Assembly (NCBI GenBank): GCA_024274785.1
Contig: JAJSAM010000026.1
Span: 189,914 to 253,913 of the forward strand
DNA from: Planctomycetota bacterium
GTDB lineage: Bacteria > Planctomycetota > JAJSAM01
Direction: 5' to 3'
Length of the DNA: 64,000 bases
This document shows positions 25,469-35,195 of this stretch, piece by piece. Within the stretch, counting starts at the first letter, position 1. The number at the start of each line of letters is the position of its first letter. The notes below the pieces were generated by a model. It was given only the letters and a program-made list of their open reading frames with translations, was not told where the DNA came from and did no database searches. Both the position numbers and the translations under genes were made by a program.

Positions 25469-26868
25469 GCCTCGAGCATCCCCTCCTGCTCCTGGCGTTG
25501 CTGTCGGTGCCCATCCTCTATCTGCTGGCGAGGAAGGTCAGCGAGAGGCGCACGGTCCACGTCTCCAGCCTCCTCATCTGGCGGCGGATCGGTCTGGATC
25601 CGGCTCCACCCCGGAGCCTGGCGCGCCGCGCGGATCATCTGCTCGTCCTGCGCCTGGCGGCGGCGGGTCTGGTGGCCCTCGGCCTCTCCGGCCCGCGCGT
25701 GGCCGCCCATGCTCCGGACCCGGTCATCGACGTACTCGTCGACCATTCACCTTCCATGGAGGCGTTCCGGGAAGGTGTCGAGAAAGCCCTTGACACCATC
25801 CGGTCGAAGGCTCCTTCGGGGGTGGGACTCCGTATCACACGGAGTACGGTCGACGCGGGGCTATTGAACCTTCTTTCCAGGGGCGGTGACGGCGACGTCG
25901 TGGTCGTGACCGACCATCCCCGCCCGGGTCTCGATGGGGAGGGCCGGGTGCGACAGTTCCTCGTTGGTGCGCCCGTAGAGAATCTGGGGATCACTTCAGC
26001 GTGGCTTTCCGAGGGGCGCTTCGGCGCGGTGGTCGAGAGCTTCGCGTCGGTGGGGCGTGAGTTCACGATTCACTACCCCGGCGGCAGCGAGAAGACCGGC
26101 ATCGAGCCCGGCGCCAGCCTCGTGTTCGAGGGGCCGGTGCCGGGAAACCGCGCGGAGATCGAGTTGGTCCCCGGCGATGCCTTTCAGTTCGACGATCGGG
26201 TCGTGCTCGTCACCACTCCTCCTTCCGCATTGTGCCTGCGCTGGCAGGGACCGGAGGAACCCGCGCTTCTGCTTGCGCTCCGGACCGCCGGGGTGAGGGT
26301 GGAGGAGACCGCTTCCGGGGTGGTGAGCTACCGGACGGCCCCCGGCGAAGATGCCCGTCTGGTGGTGGCCCCCCCCGGCCCGAAGCGGGATGTGGATCCG
26401 GGCAGTGTGGTCGCGTCCGGGAGCCTGCCCGCCGAGGCCTGTCCGCCTCCGTGGCTTCCTCTCGGCCGGGCCACGGTGCTCGGCAGCGAGGGGGAGGTGA
26501 TTCTCGCCGACCGGGACGGCCCTCTCGCCTTGCAGGAGGGCGAGACCGTCACCCTGGCCCTCGACCCGGCGGCTCCGGGGTCCCGCTGGTCCCGGGATCC
26601 GTCGTTTCCGGTAATGATCGCCGAGCTGGCGCGCCTGCTCGGGGCAAGCGGTCCGGGCTTCGAGGTACGGGAGGGAGTGATCGATCCCGCGGAATCCGCA
26701 ATCAGGTCCCTGTCGCGCGTTCCGCACCTGACGGGACTGCGCCCCGCCGTGACCGGGGAGCCTGATTCCGGGTTCGGTCTGGCCGGCATCCTCTTCGGCC
26801 TGGCCGGCCTGATTCTGCTGCTCCACTTCGGCCTCGAGGCCGGCGGGGGCGCGCGTGGCTCCGGCTGA
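25465..26868 (+). CDS. BatA-like aerotolerance/VWA membrane protein
   Basis: Product of 467 residues with N-terminal BatA-type membrane helices (HPLLLLALLSVPILYLLARK), then HVSSLLIWRRI, then VLVDHSPSM with a DxSxS MIDAS site and VWA fold. A C-terminal membrane helix (GILFGLAGLILLLHFGL) closes it. Typical organisation for the BatA group that works with MoxR and DUF58 in an envelope stress or chaperone system. ATGA overlap with DUF58. Substrates unknown. Confidence 0.8.
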   Translation: MSLEHPLLLLALLSVPILYLLARKVSERRTVHVSSLLIWRRIGLDPAPPRSLARRADHLLVLRLAAAGLVALGLSGPRVAAHAPDPVIDVLVDHSPSMEAFREGVEKALDTIRSKAPSGVGLRITRSTVDAGLLNLLSRGGDGDVVVVTDHPRPGLDGEGRVRQFLVGAPVENLGITSAWLSEGRFGAVVESFASVGREFTIHYPGGSEKTGIEPGASLVFEGPVPGNRAEIELVPGDAFQFDDRVVLVTTPPSALCLRWQGPEEPALLLALRTAGVRVEETASGVVSYRTAPGEDARLVVAPPGPKRDVDPGSVVASGSLPAEACPPPWLPLGRATVLGSEGEVILADRDGPLALQEGETVTLALDPAAPGSRWSRDPSFPVMIAELARLLGASGPGFEVREGVIDPAESAIRSLSRVPHLTGLRPAVTGEPDSGFGLAGILFGLAGLILLLHFGLEAGGGARGSG

Positions 26869-26953
26869 GAGCCCCGACGCACCGACCCGCGGGGCGCGCC
26901 GCCCCGTTTTTCGTCAAGCCGGGACCCTTCGCTGCCGATGGGAGGGCAGAACC

Positions 26954-27724
26954 ATGCGAGTCACCCTGATTGCAGTCCTGGTGGTCATCTTCTCCACGCC
27001 GGCTCTGGCCGACGTGGTTATCCTCGAATGCAATGATGTCCCTCTCACCGGCGTGATCCTCTCGGAGACGGATAAGGCGATCGAGTTCCAGATCAAGGGC
27101 CTCGGTGACAGATCCCGCTTCACGATCGAGAAGAGCCGCATCAAGCGGTTCTGGCGGGAGGAGAATGACCAGTGGGAATTCAAGGCGAGTAATGCGGCTC
27201 ATGAGGCTGCGGCGGCGCGGGTGCGCCGGCGGCAGAATCAGAGGAAGGTCACTCCCCCCGAAGTCCTCACTTTCGAGGTTCCCGACAACTCTGTCGCCGG
27301 CCGGTCGAACAGCGAGGTGCGTGCGGATCTCATCGCCCGCGCCGTGGATCGCCTGGCCTACTGCGTCCCGGAGAGCTTGCCCCTGCAGGGAGTGTTCGCC
27401 CTCGGCTGCGTGCTCCTGCTTGGTCTCCTGATCTTCGTCGGCGGCAAGGTTGCCGACCTGCCCTCCCTTTCCGTTCAGAAAAGCCTGGTCCTGTCGTTCC
27501 TGGCCGCCGGGGCGGTGTTGGCGCTGACCGAGATCCTGCCGAAGCTGGGGCTGCCGCCCGGTCTGCTCCCCGCCTTCATTCTGGTGGTAACCTTCATCTG
27601 GCTCGTGACCGCGCGCCTGCTTTCCAGAGGACGTTTCCTGAAGGGGGTCATCATGCTCTCCTTCGTGCTCGCTACCCTGTTCGTCGCCGGAACGTCGGTG
27701 TTCGGCATCCTCGCGGTGGTTTGA
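26954..27724 (+). CDS. Membrane protein with signal peptide, unknown function
   Basis: Product of 256 residues: signal peptide (VTLIAVLVVIFSTPALA), a short extracytoplasmic domain (DVVILECNDVPLTGVILSE, rather like a domain seen in planctomycete proteins binding a peptide-like ligand), a charged linker and four membrane helices at the C-terminus. No catalytic motif seen. ATG follows GGGAGG. Sits between the BatA gene and a transporter. Confidence 0.55.
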   Translation: MRVTLIAVLVVIFSTPALADVVILECNDVPLTGVILSETDKAIEFQIKGLGDRSRFTIEKSRIKRFWREENDQWEFKASNAAHEAAAARVRRRQNQRKVTPPEVLTFEVPDNSVAGRSNSEVRADLIARAVDRLAYCVPESLPLQGVFALGCVLLLGLLIFVGGKVADLPSLSVQKSLVLSFLAAGAVLALTEILPKLGLPPGLLPAFILVVTFIWLVTARLLSRGRFLKGVIMLSFVLATLFVAGTSVFGILAVV

Positions 27725-27773
27725 AGGAAGAATCGCGTCGGCCATCCCCTTGTCGCGGACGTACAATCGGCCC

Positions 27774-28475
27774 GTGTCGGCAGCGGCGGAATTCATCTTC
27801 GGAGCGGTGATCGGTCTCTCCCTCTCGGTGTGGCCCGGCGAAGGGCTTTCACGTTCGGTGAGGGGCGTGGTGCGCGGTGGCTTTCCCGGAGGCCTGGCGG
27901 CGGGGGCTGGCTGCGTGGCGGCGAACCTGGTCGCCGTGCTCGCGCTCGGCGCGCTTCTGACGAGCCCTTTTTTCTCGGCACTTCTGACCAGAGAGACCCG
28001 GCTGGTCTTGAAAATCGTCTGTGGAGCGGTGCTCGTGGTCTTCGGCTGGCGGCTCATGGATGACCACACCCCGGGGGCGTTGCATCGTGACCGCGATGCC
28101 GATCACATTCGCACCTGGTCGGCGAGCCCGTTTCTGGATCGCTTCGTCGCTTCCCTGCTGACGCCGCGCTGGCATCTGCTCTGGTGGCTGGCGGGGGCCG
28201 GGATGCTGCTCGGCCCGGTTGCGAGGGGCTTTGCCGGGCTGGTGCCCTTCGCCGCGGGCTTGACGGTGAGCGGCCTTGGGGTTCGATTGATCATTGCTCT
28301 CCGGTTGTCCGAGCCGGACCGGGAGTGGGCACTGAGCGACCGGGTCTTCCGCATTGTCACCGCCTCGACCGGGCTCGCGGTGGCCGGCTTCGGTTTCCTC
28401 CTCGGACTGCGGGCGATCGGGCAGGGCACGTTTCAGCCTGCGCTGGAACGAATAGTCGCGTTCGTCTTCGGGTAA
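27774..28475 (+). CDS. LysE-family-like transporter
   Basis: Membrane protein of 233 residues with about six predicted helices. FIFGAVIGLSLSVWPGEG at the N-terminus (family GPG motif) and LKIVCGAVLVVFGWRLM (family GalyLlylG motif) fit the LysE/RhtB amino-acid exporters. The GTG at 27774 has no ribosome binding site; a TACAAT at 27762-27767 ends six bases before, so a leaderless transcript is possible. A TTG at 27750 is an alternative start. Confidence 0.6.
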   Translation: MSAAAEFIFGAVIGLSLSVWPGEGLSRSVRGVVRGGFPGGLAAGAGCVAANLVAVLALGALLTSPFFSALLTRETRLVLKIVCGAVLVVFGWRLMDDHTPGALHRDRDADHIRTWSASPFLDRFVASLLTPRWHLLWWLAGAGMLLGPVARGFAGLVPFAAGLTVSGLGVRLIIALRLSEPDREWALSDRVFRIVTASTGLAVAGFGFLLGLRAIGQGTFQPALERIVAFVFG

Positions 28476-28485
28476 GGATGAAGTG

Positions 28486-29148
28486 ATGAATCATCTCGAT
28501 TGGATCGTTGCCGTCGCCTTGCTCGAGGTGACGCTCACGCTTCTGGTTCTCATCGGGCTCGTTCGCCGGGTCAGGCGAATCGAAGAGAGCCTCGCCGCTC
28601 CTTCCGCTCCGCCGAAGGAGGACCAGGCGGTGGCAGGGGAGCTTGCCGCTCTCACCGCCCGGGTGTCCGGAATCGCCGGGCTCTCAGATCGCCTGCATCA
28701 AATCGAAGAGCGCCTGCCGGACAACTCCGGCATCGAAGCGGGTCTCTCTGCGCTCTTCGAGAAGGTCGCCGTGCTCGAGCGACTCGGCGCCATCGAGCAA
28801 TCGGTCGAAGAGGCCCTTCGGCGGGAGCCCCTCGGAGACGATCTCGATGAGCGGCTGAAACCGATACTCGCCGAGGCCGTTTCCGACCTGGATGCGCGAT
28901 TGAGGAGCTTCATCGCTTCCCTCGAGAAGGATCGGACGGAAACGAGAAGCGAACTGCTCGTCCGCACCCTCGGTGATCGGGGGTTCTCCGAGGTCTCGAT
29001 CGTTACGACGGCGGAGACCGAGGATGGAGGATCGCGTCTTCTCGTCGAGGCGAAGAAGGACGGCATGAGCTTCAAGGGGCCCGTGCTGATCTTCGAGGGC
29101 AGGGTGGTGGAGCAGAAGCTCCGCCCTTCGTACCCGATGTTCCCGTAG
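28486..29148 (+). CDS. Membrane-anchored coiled-coil protein, unknown function
   Basis: Product of 220 residues: one N-terminal helix (WIVAVALLEVTLTLLVLIGLV), a coiled coil to about residue 145, and a C-terminal domain (TLGDRGFSEVSIVTTAETED). No family recognised. ATG preceded by AAGGATGA. Confidence 0.5.
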   Translation: MNHLDWIVAVALLEVTLTLLVLIGLVRRVRRIEESLAAPSAPPKEDQAVAGELAALTARVSGIAGLSDRLHQIEERLPDNSGIEAGLSALFEKVAVLERLGAIEQSVEEALRREPLGDDLDERLKPILAEAVSDLDARLRSFIASLEKDRTETRSELLVRTLGDRGFSEVSIVTTAETEDGGSRLLVEAKKDGMSFKGPVLIFEGRVVEQKLRPSYPMFP

Positions 29149-29161
29149 GGGAGGAGTGAGC

Positions 29162-29773
29162 ATGCTGCTCGAAATAAAGGACGCACTCAATGTCGGTGGG
29201 GTCACGAACTGGGTCGATATCGTGGCCATTGTGTTCCTGGCGCTGTTCTTTTTTCACGGCGTGTCGAAGGGCTTCGTGCTGCAGCTCGTCGGCATCCTGC
29301 TGCTGATCGCGGCGCTGGTGGCATCGACCCTCCTGTCACAGCGGGCCGGGGCCGTCCTCCGGTCCACGAAGTTCCTGGCGGACTTGCCGGAGAAGGCGGC
29401 GCAATATCTGAGTTTTCTGGTCATCTTCATTGTGGCGCTGGCAATCGGTTCGCTGATCGCCCGCATGCTGCGCGGCGCTATCGAGAAGGCGGGCGGCGTG
29501 CCCTATGACCGGTTCCTTGGTGGGATTCTCGGTGCGCTGAAGGCCGCGCTCGTGGTCATGGTCCTGGTCATCGGTGTCGCGAACCTCTTCTACAACGAGG
29601 AGGAGGAGAGGCCGATGGGGATGGTTGCGGCCGTCGTGGAGTCCCGGTCCGCCAGCGCCACGCGCTGGACCGCGGAGCGGGCGGTGATCTTCCTGCCGAA
29701 GGAACTCGCGGAGGTCTTCCAGAAGTATTCCCGACCTCTGGCGATTGTTCCGGACGCGGACGCCGGGGAATAA
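29162..29773 (+). CDS. CvpA family membrane protein
   Basis: Product of 203 residues with four predicted membrane helices. WVDIVAIVFLALFFFHGVSKGFV is the family N-terminus (colicin V production protein-like). The ATG at 29162 follows GGGGAGG; the GTG at 29156 is too close. CvpA proteins are broadly conserved envelope or stress-tolerance proteins with an unclear mechanism. Confidence 0.75.
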   Translation: MLLEIKDALNVGGVTNWVDIVAIVFLALFFFHGVSKGFVLQLVGILLLIAALVASTLLSQRAGAVLRSTKFLADLPEKAAQYLSFLVIFIVALAIGSLIARMLRGAIEKAGGVPYDRFLGGILGALKAALVVMVLVIGVANLFYNEEEERPMGMVAAVVESRSASATRWTAERAVIFLPKELAEVFQKYSRPLAIVPDADAGE

Positions 29774-29807
29774 CGGGGCCGGAACCCGGGCGATCGTGCT
29801 CGTGATT

Positions 29808-29825
29808 CCGTGCGGTTTCGCACGG
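29808..29825 (+). terminator. Hairpin after cvpA-like gene, possible terminator
   Basis: CCGTGCG/CGCACGG with loop GTTT, 35 bases after the stop. No T-run directly follows, so termination activity is uncertain. Confidence 0.3.
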
Positions 29826-29919
29826 AGGGAGAGGGGCGGTTCCCTTTTTGGGAGTCGATGTGGGGCCGACTTTGCGAGAATCAGACGATCAGGGCAGACC
29901 GGGACGTGGGATGCGCGAC

Positions 29920-29936
29920 TTGGCATGAGGGTTGCG
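29920..29936 (+). promoter_or_regulatory. Candidate sigma54-type promoter element
   Basis: TTGGCATGAGGGTTGCG fits the -24/-12 pattern, with GG and GC 10 bases apart (TGGCAtg-N4-TTGC). It is 130 bases upstream of the lipoprotein start. A nearby sigma70-like promoter makes the assignment uncertain. Confidence 0.3.
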
Positions 29937-30001
29937 CGTGGTCCGACAGAGTTCCGGATACGCAGCCTGGGTCAGTCGAGTCCGAATGCATGACATCCGT
30001 C

Positions 30002-30031
30002 TTGCATGGGGCGGGCGAGTTGGCCTAGAAT
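30002..30031 (+). promoter_or_regulatory. Predicted sigma70-type promoter of the large lipoprotein
   Basis: TTGCAT at 30002-30007, 18 bases, then TAGAAT at 30026-30031. Predicted start of transcription is about 30 bases before the ATG at 30069. Confidence 0.5.
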
Positions 30032-30068
30032 GAAGGCCCCAGTGCTTATTTTGTCGCGGAGGGTAGCA

Positions 30069-32039
30069 ATGAACGATCTGAAGCGGAGATCCCTCGTCCT
30101 GGGTCTCTCTCTTCTCCTGCTGGTCGTCGCCGGTTGCGGTGGCGGTAGTGGTCCCGGCGGCCCGAATGGGAGCGATCCCGGAGTTGCACAGAACCTCGTG
30201 GTCACCCAGACCCTGCCGGTTAACCAGCAAGAGGTCCTGCCCGATCTCTCTGACCCCGGGCTCGAAGGTGTCATCAGGGTGTTCTTCTCGGAAATCGTCG
30301 CTTCCAACACGATCATCGACCCGACGAACACCTTCAACTATCTGACCTCGGATGTGAACATCCTGAACTCCGCCATGGAGCGGATGGAAGGTGTCGCAAC
30401 TCTGACCGGCGCGAACCGGACACTCGTGTTCCAGCCCTCGGGTGCCCTTCCCAACGGGCAGTACACGGTGACCTGCACGCGTGACGTGAAGAACTTCCAG
30501 GGTGGGGCGCTGAACCAGGGGGTGAGCGACTACCGCTCCTCCTTCACGGTCGGCACCGACATCTACGCCCCCGTGCTGCGGAACACCTTCCCCGCGTCGA
30601 ACCAGAAGAGCGTGCCGCGGAACAGCAACATCATCCTGACGTTCAACGAGACCCTGAACCGGTCCACCGTCAGCACCAGCACGATCACGGTCGTGGATGG
30701 CAGCGCGAACCCGGCGGTGACGATCAGCGGCACCCTGACCACCGACCTCGACGCGTTCGAGGTCACGTTCACGCCGGATGCCGGGACCCAGATGCCGCCG
30801 AACGCCACCATCGTCGTCACCATCAATGGTGGCGCCGGTGGGCTCGCCGATGCGGTGGGGAACCCCTACGAGGGCGATCCGAACACCCCGGGCGTCTACC
30901 AGTTCCAGTTCGAGACGGTGAAGGAGCCGCCACCGCCGAACAACCCGCTCACGATCGACACCGTCAACTTCGACGCGCTGATCCTGGCTGCGGACACGAG
31001 CAACATCTACTCGATCTCCGAAGCCTCGTACCTGAACAACACCCTCGACCTGACACTCTGGGGCACCAACAACCCGGTCGCGAACAGCAAGTCGCGCATC
31101 GGTTCCCCGGGTGAGATCATTTTCGACCCGCGGTTCGGTTCTCTCGACGGCCACACCTACGCCTACGTTATCGACCGGGACAGCAGGTCGGTGACCGTCG
31201 TCGGCACCAGGGACTCGAAAGTCGTCTGGCGCTGGCGTGACCTCCCGGACCCGCGCGGCCTGGCGATCGCCCCGAACGGCATCACCCTTTACGTGTCCAA
31301 CTTCGCGTCCGACTCGGTGAGCTTCATCGACACCGGCTCGATCAACGTCGGCAACTCTCTGGCGGACGACAGGCTGAAGTCGCTTTCAGCGCAGAAGAAC
31401 CGGACGGACGTTGCGGTCGGGCGGGGACCCATCGGTGCGGCGCATGCGCCTGATGCCAGCCTGCTCTTCGTCGGCAACAGCATCGAGAACACCTGTACAC
31501 TGATCAACACCGCCACCGCGAAGGTCACCACGTCGTTCGCGATCGGCACCAGCCCGCAGGATGTAGCCGCGACCTTCAACTTCCCCGGCATCGGGCGCTT
31601 CGCGTTCATCACCTGCCTGGGCGGTGGAAACGACAACAAGGGTTCGGTCAGCCTGTACTGGAACGTTCCGAACGGCCTGCAGGCCACGGTCACCGGCTTC
31701 GAGAATCCGGCGGAGTGCATTTACGACCGCGGTGCTTCGGCCTGGATCGCCAACTCCGGTGGAAACCAGAGCAAGCAGCTCACGCTCGCCTTTGCGGGTG
31801 GTGGCTTCGCGGCGACCATTCTGCCGACGATCAACGCGAGCGTGACAGTCGGTGCGAGCCCGACCGGCATTACCATGGAGTCGTTCTACCCGTTCTTCGG
31901 CGCTGCCACGCGGACCATCATCACGGCCTGCCGCGGTGCTTCCGAACTGGTCTTCCTGGACAACTCCCAGCCATCGCGTCCGACGTTCTCCCTCAGTATT
32001 CCCGCTGTCAGGACGGTCGCGAGCTACTACGACCAGTAG
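30069..32039 (+). CDS. Surface lipoprotein with Ig-like and beta-propeller domains
   Basis: Product of 656 residues. Lipoprotein signal LGLSLLLLVVAGC. Two Ig-like (Big_5-type) repeats around residues 45-175 and 175-295, e.g. FPASNQKSVPRNSNIILTFNETLN. C-terminal repeats from about 330 onward (AIAPNGITLYVSNFASDSVSF) fit a YVTN-type seven-bladed beta-propeller. Probably faces the outside of the cell. ATG follows GGAGGGT. Codon use is biased to C-ending codons, as in highly expressed genes. A strong terminator follows. Confidence 0.8.
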   Translation: MNDLKRRSLVLGLSLLLLVVAGCGGGSGPGGPNGSDPGVAQNLVVTQTLPVNQQEVLPDLSDPGLEGVIRVFFSEIVASNTIIDPTNTFNYLTSDVNILNSAMERMEGVATLTGANRTLVFQPSGALPNGQYTVTCTRDVKNFQGGALNQGVSDYRSSFTVGTDIYAPVLRNTFPASNQKSVPRNSNIILTFNETLNRSTVSTSTITVVDGSANPAVTISGTLTTDLDAFEVTFTPDAGTQMPPNATIVVTINGGAGGLADAVGNPYEGDPNTPGVYQFQFETVKEPPPPNNPLTIDTVNFDALILAADTSNIYSISEASYLNNTLDLTLWGTNNPVANSKSRIGSPGEIIFDPRFGSLDGHTYAYVIDRDSRSVTVVGTRDSKVVWRWRDLPDPRGLAIAPNGITLYVSNFASDSVSFIDTGSINVGNSLADDRLKSLSAQKNRTDVAVGRGPIGAAHAPDASLLFVGNSIENTCTLINTATAKVTTSFAIGTSPQDVAATFNFPGIGRFAFITCLGGGNDNKGSVSLYWNVPNGLQATVTGFENPAECIYDRGASAWIANSGGNQSKQLTLAFAGGGFAATILPTINASVTVGASPTGITMESFYPFFGAATRTIITACRGASELVFLDNSQPSRPTFSLSIPAVRTVASYYDQ

Positions 32040-32066
32040 ATCGGGACACCGGAAGCAGATATCAGG

Positions 32067-32100
32067 AGCGCCCTGTGGGAAACCGCGGGGCGCTTTCGAT
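32067..32100 (+). terminator. Rho-independent terminator after the lipoprotein gene
   Basis: 12-bp stem AGCGCCCTGTGG / CCGCGGGGCGCT (two G-U pairs) with a GAAA tetraloop, followed by TTTCGATT, 28 bases after the stop codon. Confidence 0.7.
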
Positions 32101-32183
32101 TCCGGATCCGGCCCCGGGAGGTGATCCGAATCGACCATGGCGGGGCGGCGTCCCCGCCGGCCATACACGCCGTGACGCCTTTC

Positions 32184-33173
32184 TCAGGCCTCCGGTACAG
32201 CCTCGACCACCGCCGTCACCACGTCGTCCGCCGACACTCCCTCCGCTTCGCCTTCGAAGTTCAGGATGAGGCGGTGGCGCAGCGCGGGCTCGGCGAACTT
32301 GCGGATGTCCTCGAACGCCACGTTGGCGCGCCCGTCGAGGAGTGCGTGTACGCGGCCGGCCAGCGCCAGCGCCTGCGCGCCGCGCGGGCTCGCGCCGTAG
32401 CGTACGAACCGGCGGACGGGCTCCGGTGACTCTTTCCGGTCGGGACGTGTGGCGTGAACGATGCGGGCGGCGTACTCCGCGACCGGGTCGGGAAGCTCGA
32501 CGCGGCGGACGAGGACTCGGGCCTGAAGGACCGCCTCGGGATCGAGCACGGCTTCGGGTTCGGGCTCCTCGGCGCCAGTGGTGCGGCGGAGGACTTCGAC
32601 AATCTCCGGCACTTCGGGAGTCGTCAGGTGGACCATGAAGAGGAACCGGTCGAGTTGTGCTTCGGGAAGAGGGTATGTTCCTTCCATTTCGATCGGGTTC
32701 TGGGTGGCCAGCATGAGGAAGGGCGAGGGAAGCTGATGGCGTTCTCCGCCGACGGTCACCGCTGATTCCTGCATGGCTTCGAGCAAGGCGGACTGCGTCT
32801 TCGGCGTCGCACGGTTCACCTCATCGGCCAGGAGGATGTTCGAGAACACCGGACCCGGCACGAAACGGAAGGACCTCCCACCGGTGGCCTGGTCTTCGAG
32901 GACGGTGGTTCCAACGATGTCCGCCGGCATCAGGTCGGGCGTACACTGGACGCGTCCGAATTCCAGAGAGAGACAGCGCGCCAGGGTTCGGACGAGGAGC
33001 GTCTTTCCGAGTCCGGGCACACCCTGGAGGAGCACGTGGCCACCGGCGAAGAGGGCCGTGGTGATCTCGGTCAGGGCGTCGCCGTGGCCGACGACGACGT
33101 GCTCCATGGCGGTGCGGAGTCGCATTGCCTGCTCGCGGAATGCGGAGATGCGGTCATTCAACTCTGCGGTCAC
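32184..33173 (-). CDS. MoxR-family AAA ATPase
   Basis: AAA+ ATPase chaperone of 329 residues. Walker [11 protein letters not shown], Walker [11 protein letters not shown], sensor [23 protein letters not shown] is the family core. GTG at 33173 forms a GTGA overlap with the asnS stop and gives the usual length. MoxR ATPases act with DUF58/VWA proteins; these lie at 24.6-26.9 kb. It is cotranscribed with asnS. Confidence 0.9.
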   Translation of the reverse strand: MTAELNDRISAFREQAMRLRTAMEHVVVGHGDALTEITTALFAGGHVLLQGVPGLGKTLLVRTLARCLSLEFGRVQCTPDLMPADIVGTTVLEDQATGGRSFRFVPGPVFSNILLADEVNRATPKTQSALLEAMQESAVTVGGERHQLPSPFLMLATQNPIEMEGTYPLPEAQLDRFLFMVHLTTPEVPEIVEVLRRTTGAEEPEPEAVLDPEAVLQARVLVRRVELPDPVAEYAARIVHATRPDRKESPEPVRRFVRYGASPRGAQALALAGRVHALLDGRANVAFEDIRKFAEPALRHRLILNFEGEAEGVSADDVVTAVVEAVPEA

Positions 33174-34483
33174 GGATAGATCTTCCCGAGCAGCCGGGGG
33201 AACGGAATCGTCTCGCGAATGTGCCGGATCCCCGAGATCCACGTCGTCAGCCGCTCGATACCGATGCCGAATCCGGAGTGGGGAACCGACCCATAACGCC
33301 GGAGGTCAAGGTACCACTGATAGTCCTCGACGTTGAGCCCGTGTTCGCGGATCCGCGACTCGAGCAATTCGGCGTCGTGGATGCGTTCGGATCCGCCGAT
33401 GACCTCGCCGTACCCTTCCGGGGCCAGCATGTCGTAGCAGAGGGCCACCTCCGGACGCTCCGGGTCGGGCTGCATGTAGAATGCCTTGATGGCTGCCGGG
33501 TAGTGGGTGATGAAGAGCGGCTTCTCGTTGAGTCTTGAAAGGAGCGCCTCGTGCGGGGCGCCGAAGTCATCCCCCCAGACCGGCACCCCGGCGTCGCCGA
33601 GTTCCGCGGCGTGCTCTGCGAGAATTGCCAGGGCGCGGTCGTAGGTCATCCGCACGAACGGCGCCTTGATCTTCTCCAGGACCGCCCGGTCCCGGTCGAG
33701 GGCTTCGAGTTCCTTCCCGCACTTTGCGAGGACGCGGGCCACCACCGCGGAAACCATCTGCTCCTGGATTTCGAGGTTCTCTTCGTGGCCGACGAAGGCC
33801 GCTTCCGGTTCGATCATCCAGAACTCGGTCAGGTGCCTGCGGGTCTTGCTCTTCTCGGCCCGGAAAGTGGGGCCGAAGCAGTAGACGCGACCGAAGGACA
33901 TCATGCCCGATTCGACGTAGAGTTGGCCGGTCTGCGCGAGGAATGCCGGGCCCTCGTCGAAGTACTGCGTTTCGAACAGGGTAGAGGTCCCCTCTGCAGA
34001 GCAAGGCGTGAGCAGCGGCGTGTCGTAGCGGATGAACCCCTCGTCGTTCAGCCACTCCTGGCAACCGGCGATGACCTCGGCCCGGATCCGCAGGATGGCG
34101 TGCTGGAGCTTGCTGCGGACCCACAGGTGCCGGTGGGAAAGCAGGAAGTCGACGCCGTGCTCCTTCTTCGTGATCGGGTAGTCGAGGGAGTCGCCGATGA
34201 GCTCGAACCCGGAGACGTTGAGTTCATGGCCTCCCGGTGCCCGGGCATCTTCCTTCACCACCCCGGTGACCGTGAGCGAGCACTCCTGGTTGAGCCGGCC
34301 GATCGCTTCGAACACTTCCTCTGAGAGGGCGTTCCTGAAGGCCAGGCACTGGCAGGTTCCGGTGCCATCCCGGACCAGCATGAACTGGATCTTCTTCGAC
34401 GAGCGAAGGTTGTAGAGCCAGCCGCGCAGCGTGACCTCGCCGCCGACGTGTTCCGAGAGCTTTTCGACCGTGCTGAAAGGCAT
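33170..34483 (-). CDS. asnS: Asparaginyl-tRNA synthetase
   Basis: Class II aminoacyl-tRNA synthetase charging tRNA-Asn, 437 residues. OB-fold N-terminus ([24 protein letters not shown]), class II motif 2 ([21 protein letters not shown]) and motif 3 ([21 protein letters not shown]). The HLTEFWM motif is typical of AsnRS rather than AspRS. The ATG at 34483 follows AAGGAG at six bases; the ATG at 34489 would be next to it. Overlaps moxR by four bases. Confidence 0.95.
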   Translation of the reverse strand: MPFSTVEKLSEHVGGEVTLRGWLYNLRSSKKIQFMLVRDGTGTCQCLAFRNALSEEVFEAIGRLNQECSLTVTGVVKEDARAPGGHELNVSGFELIGDSLDYPITKKEHGVDFLLSHRHLWVRSKLQHAILRIRAEVIAGCQEWLNDEGFIRYDTPLLTPCSAEGTSTLFETQYFDEGPAFLAQTGQLYVESGMMSFGRVYCFGPTFRAEKSKTRRHLTEFWMIEPEAAFVGHEENLEIQEQMVSAVVARVLAKCGKELEALDRDRAVLEKIKAPFVRMTYDRALAILAEHAAELGDAGVPVWGDDFGAPHEALLSRLNEKPLFITHYPAAIKAFYMQPDPERPEVALCYDMLAPEGYGEVIGGSERIHDAELLESRIREHGLNVEDYQWYLDLRRYGSVPHSGFGIGIERLTTWISGIRHIRETIPFPRLLGKIYP

Positions 34484-34553
34484 GCGCATCTCCTTTTTCT
34501 CCGGAGGGCACCTCTTGATCGGGATGGAGCCCGGCCCTCGAGGGAGAGAGCCT

Positions 34554-34582
34554 GTTCTAATTCAGGTGGAACCGGCGCTCAA
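34554..34582 (-). promoter_or_regulatory. Predicted sigma70-type promoter of asnS-moxR
   Basis: On the minus strand TTGAGC at 34582-34577, 17 bases, then TAGAAC at 34559-34554. Transcription would start about 60 bases before asnS. Confidence 0.5.
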
Positions 34583-34593
34583 AGGAAAGGTGC

Positions 34594-35190
34594 TCAGCGG
34601 GCCGAACGCAGGGCGATTCTGACCAGTTCGCCGAGGTCGAGCTTCGCGTCGGCCTTTCCGAGGATCCGGTCGACTTCCTTCATGGCTGCTCCGCGAGTGA
34701 AGCCGAGGGTGGACAGCGCGGCGATCCCGTCTTCGCGCAGAGTGGCCGTGCCGGGGGCGCTCGAGGGGCGGGGGGAGTCCGGCGTCTCTTTCACCAGCGC
34801 GTCGCGGAGGTCGAGTACGATCCGCTGGGCCAGCTTCCTGCCGACTCCTTTGAGCCTGGTCAGGATCGCCACGTCCTCGCTGAGGACCGCGTCGCGGAAA
34901 TCGGCGTAGTGGGTGGACGAGAGAATGGAGAGGGCGACGGCGGGCCCGATGCCCTGCACGTTCATCAGGCGCCGGAAGAACCTCCGCTCATCAGGGGAGG
35001 CGAAGCCGAAGAGCTTCAGCACGTCCTCCCGGACGTAGAGGTGGGTGTACAGGATGGCGTCGGTGCCGGTGTCCGGCAGGCGTTCGAACGACGAGAGGGG
35101 GATGGTCAGCTCGAAGCCGACGCCACCGACGAGAAGCACCGCCCGGGTGGGCTGCTTCTCGACGATGGCGCCGCGGAGGTGGTCGTACAT
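34594..35190 (-). CDS. ruvA: Holliday junction branch migration protein RuvA
   Basis: DNA-binding subunit of RuvAB, 198 residues, as usual. YDHLRGAIVE, LYTHLYVREDVLKLFGFAS, NVQGIGPAVALSILS and GVGRKLAQRIVLDLRD (tandem helix-hairpin-helix) are diagnostic. C-terminal domain III from about 150 contacts RuvB. No ruvC or ruvB neighbour is present. Upstream spacer is entirely the LTR-like repeat, so its promoter and translation start lie at or in this repeat. Confidence 0.95.
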   Translation of the reverse strand: MYDHLRGAIVEKQPTRAVLLVGGVGFELTIPLSSFERLPDTGTDAILYTHLYVREDVLKLFGFASPDERRFFRRLMNVQGIGPAVALSILSSTHYADFRDAVLSEDVAILTRLKGVGRKLAQRIVLDLRDALVKETPDSPRPSSAPGTATLREDGIAALSTLGFTRGAAMKEVDRILGKADAKLDLGELVRIALRSAR

Positions 35191-35195
35191 CAGCC

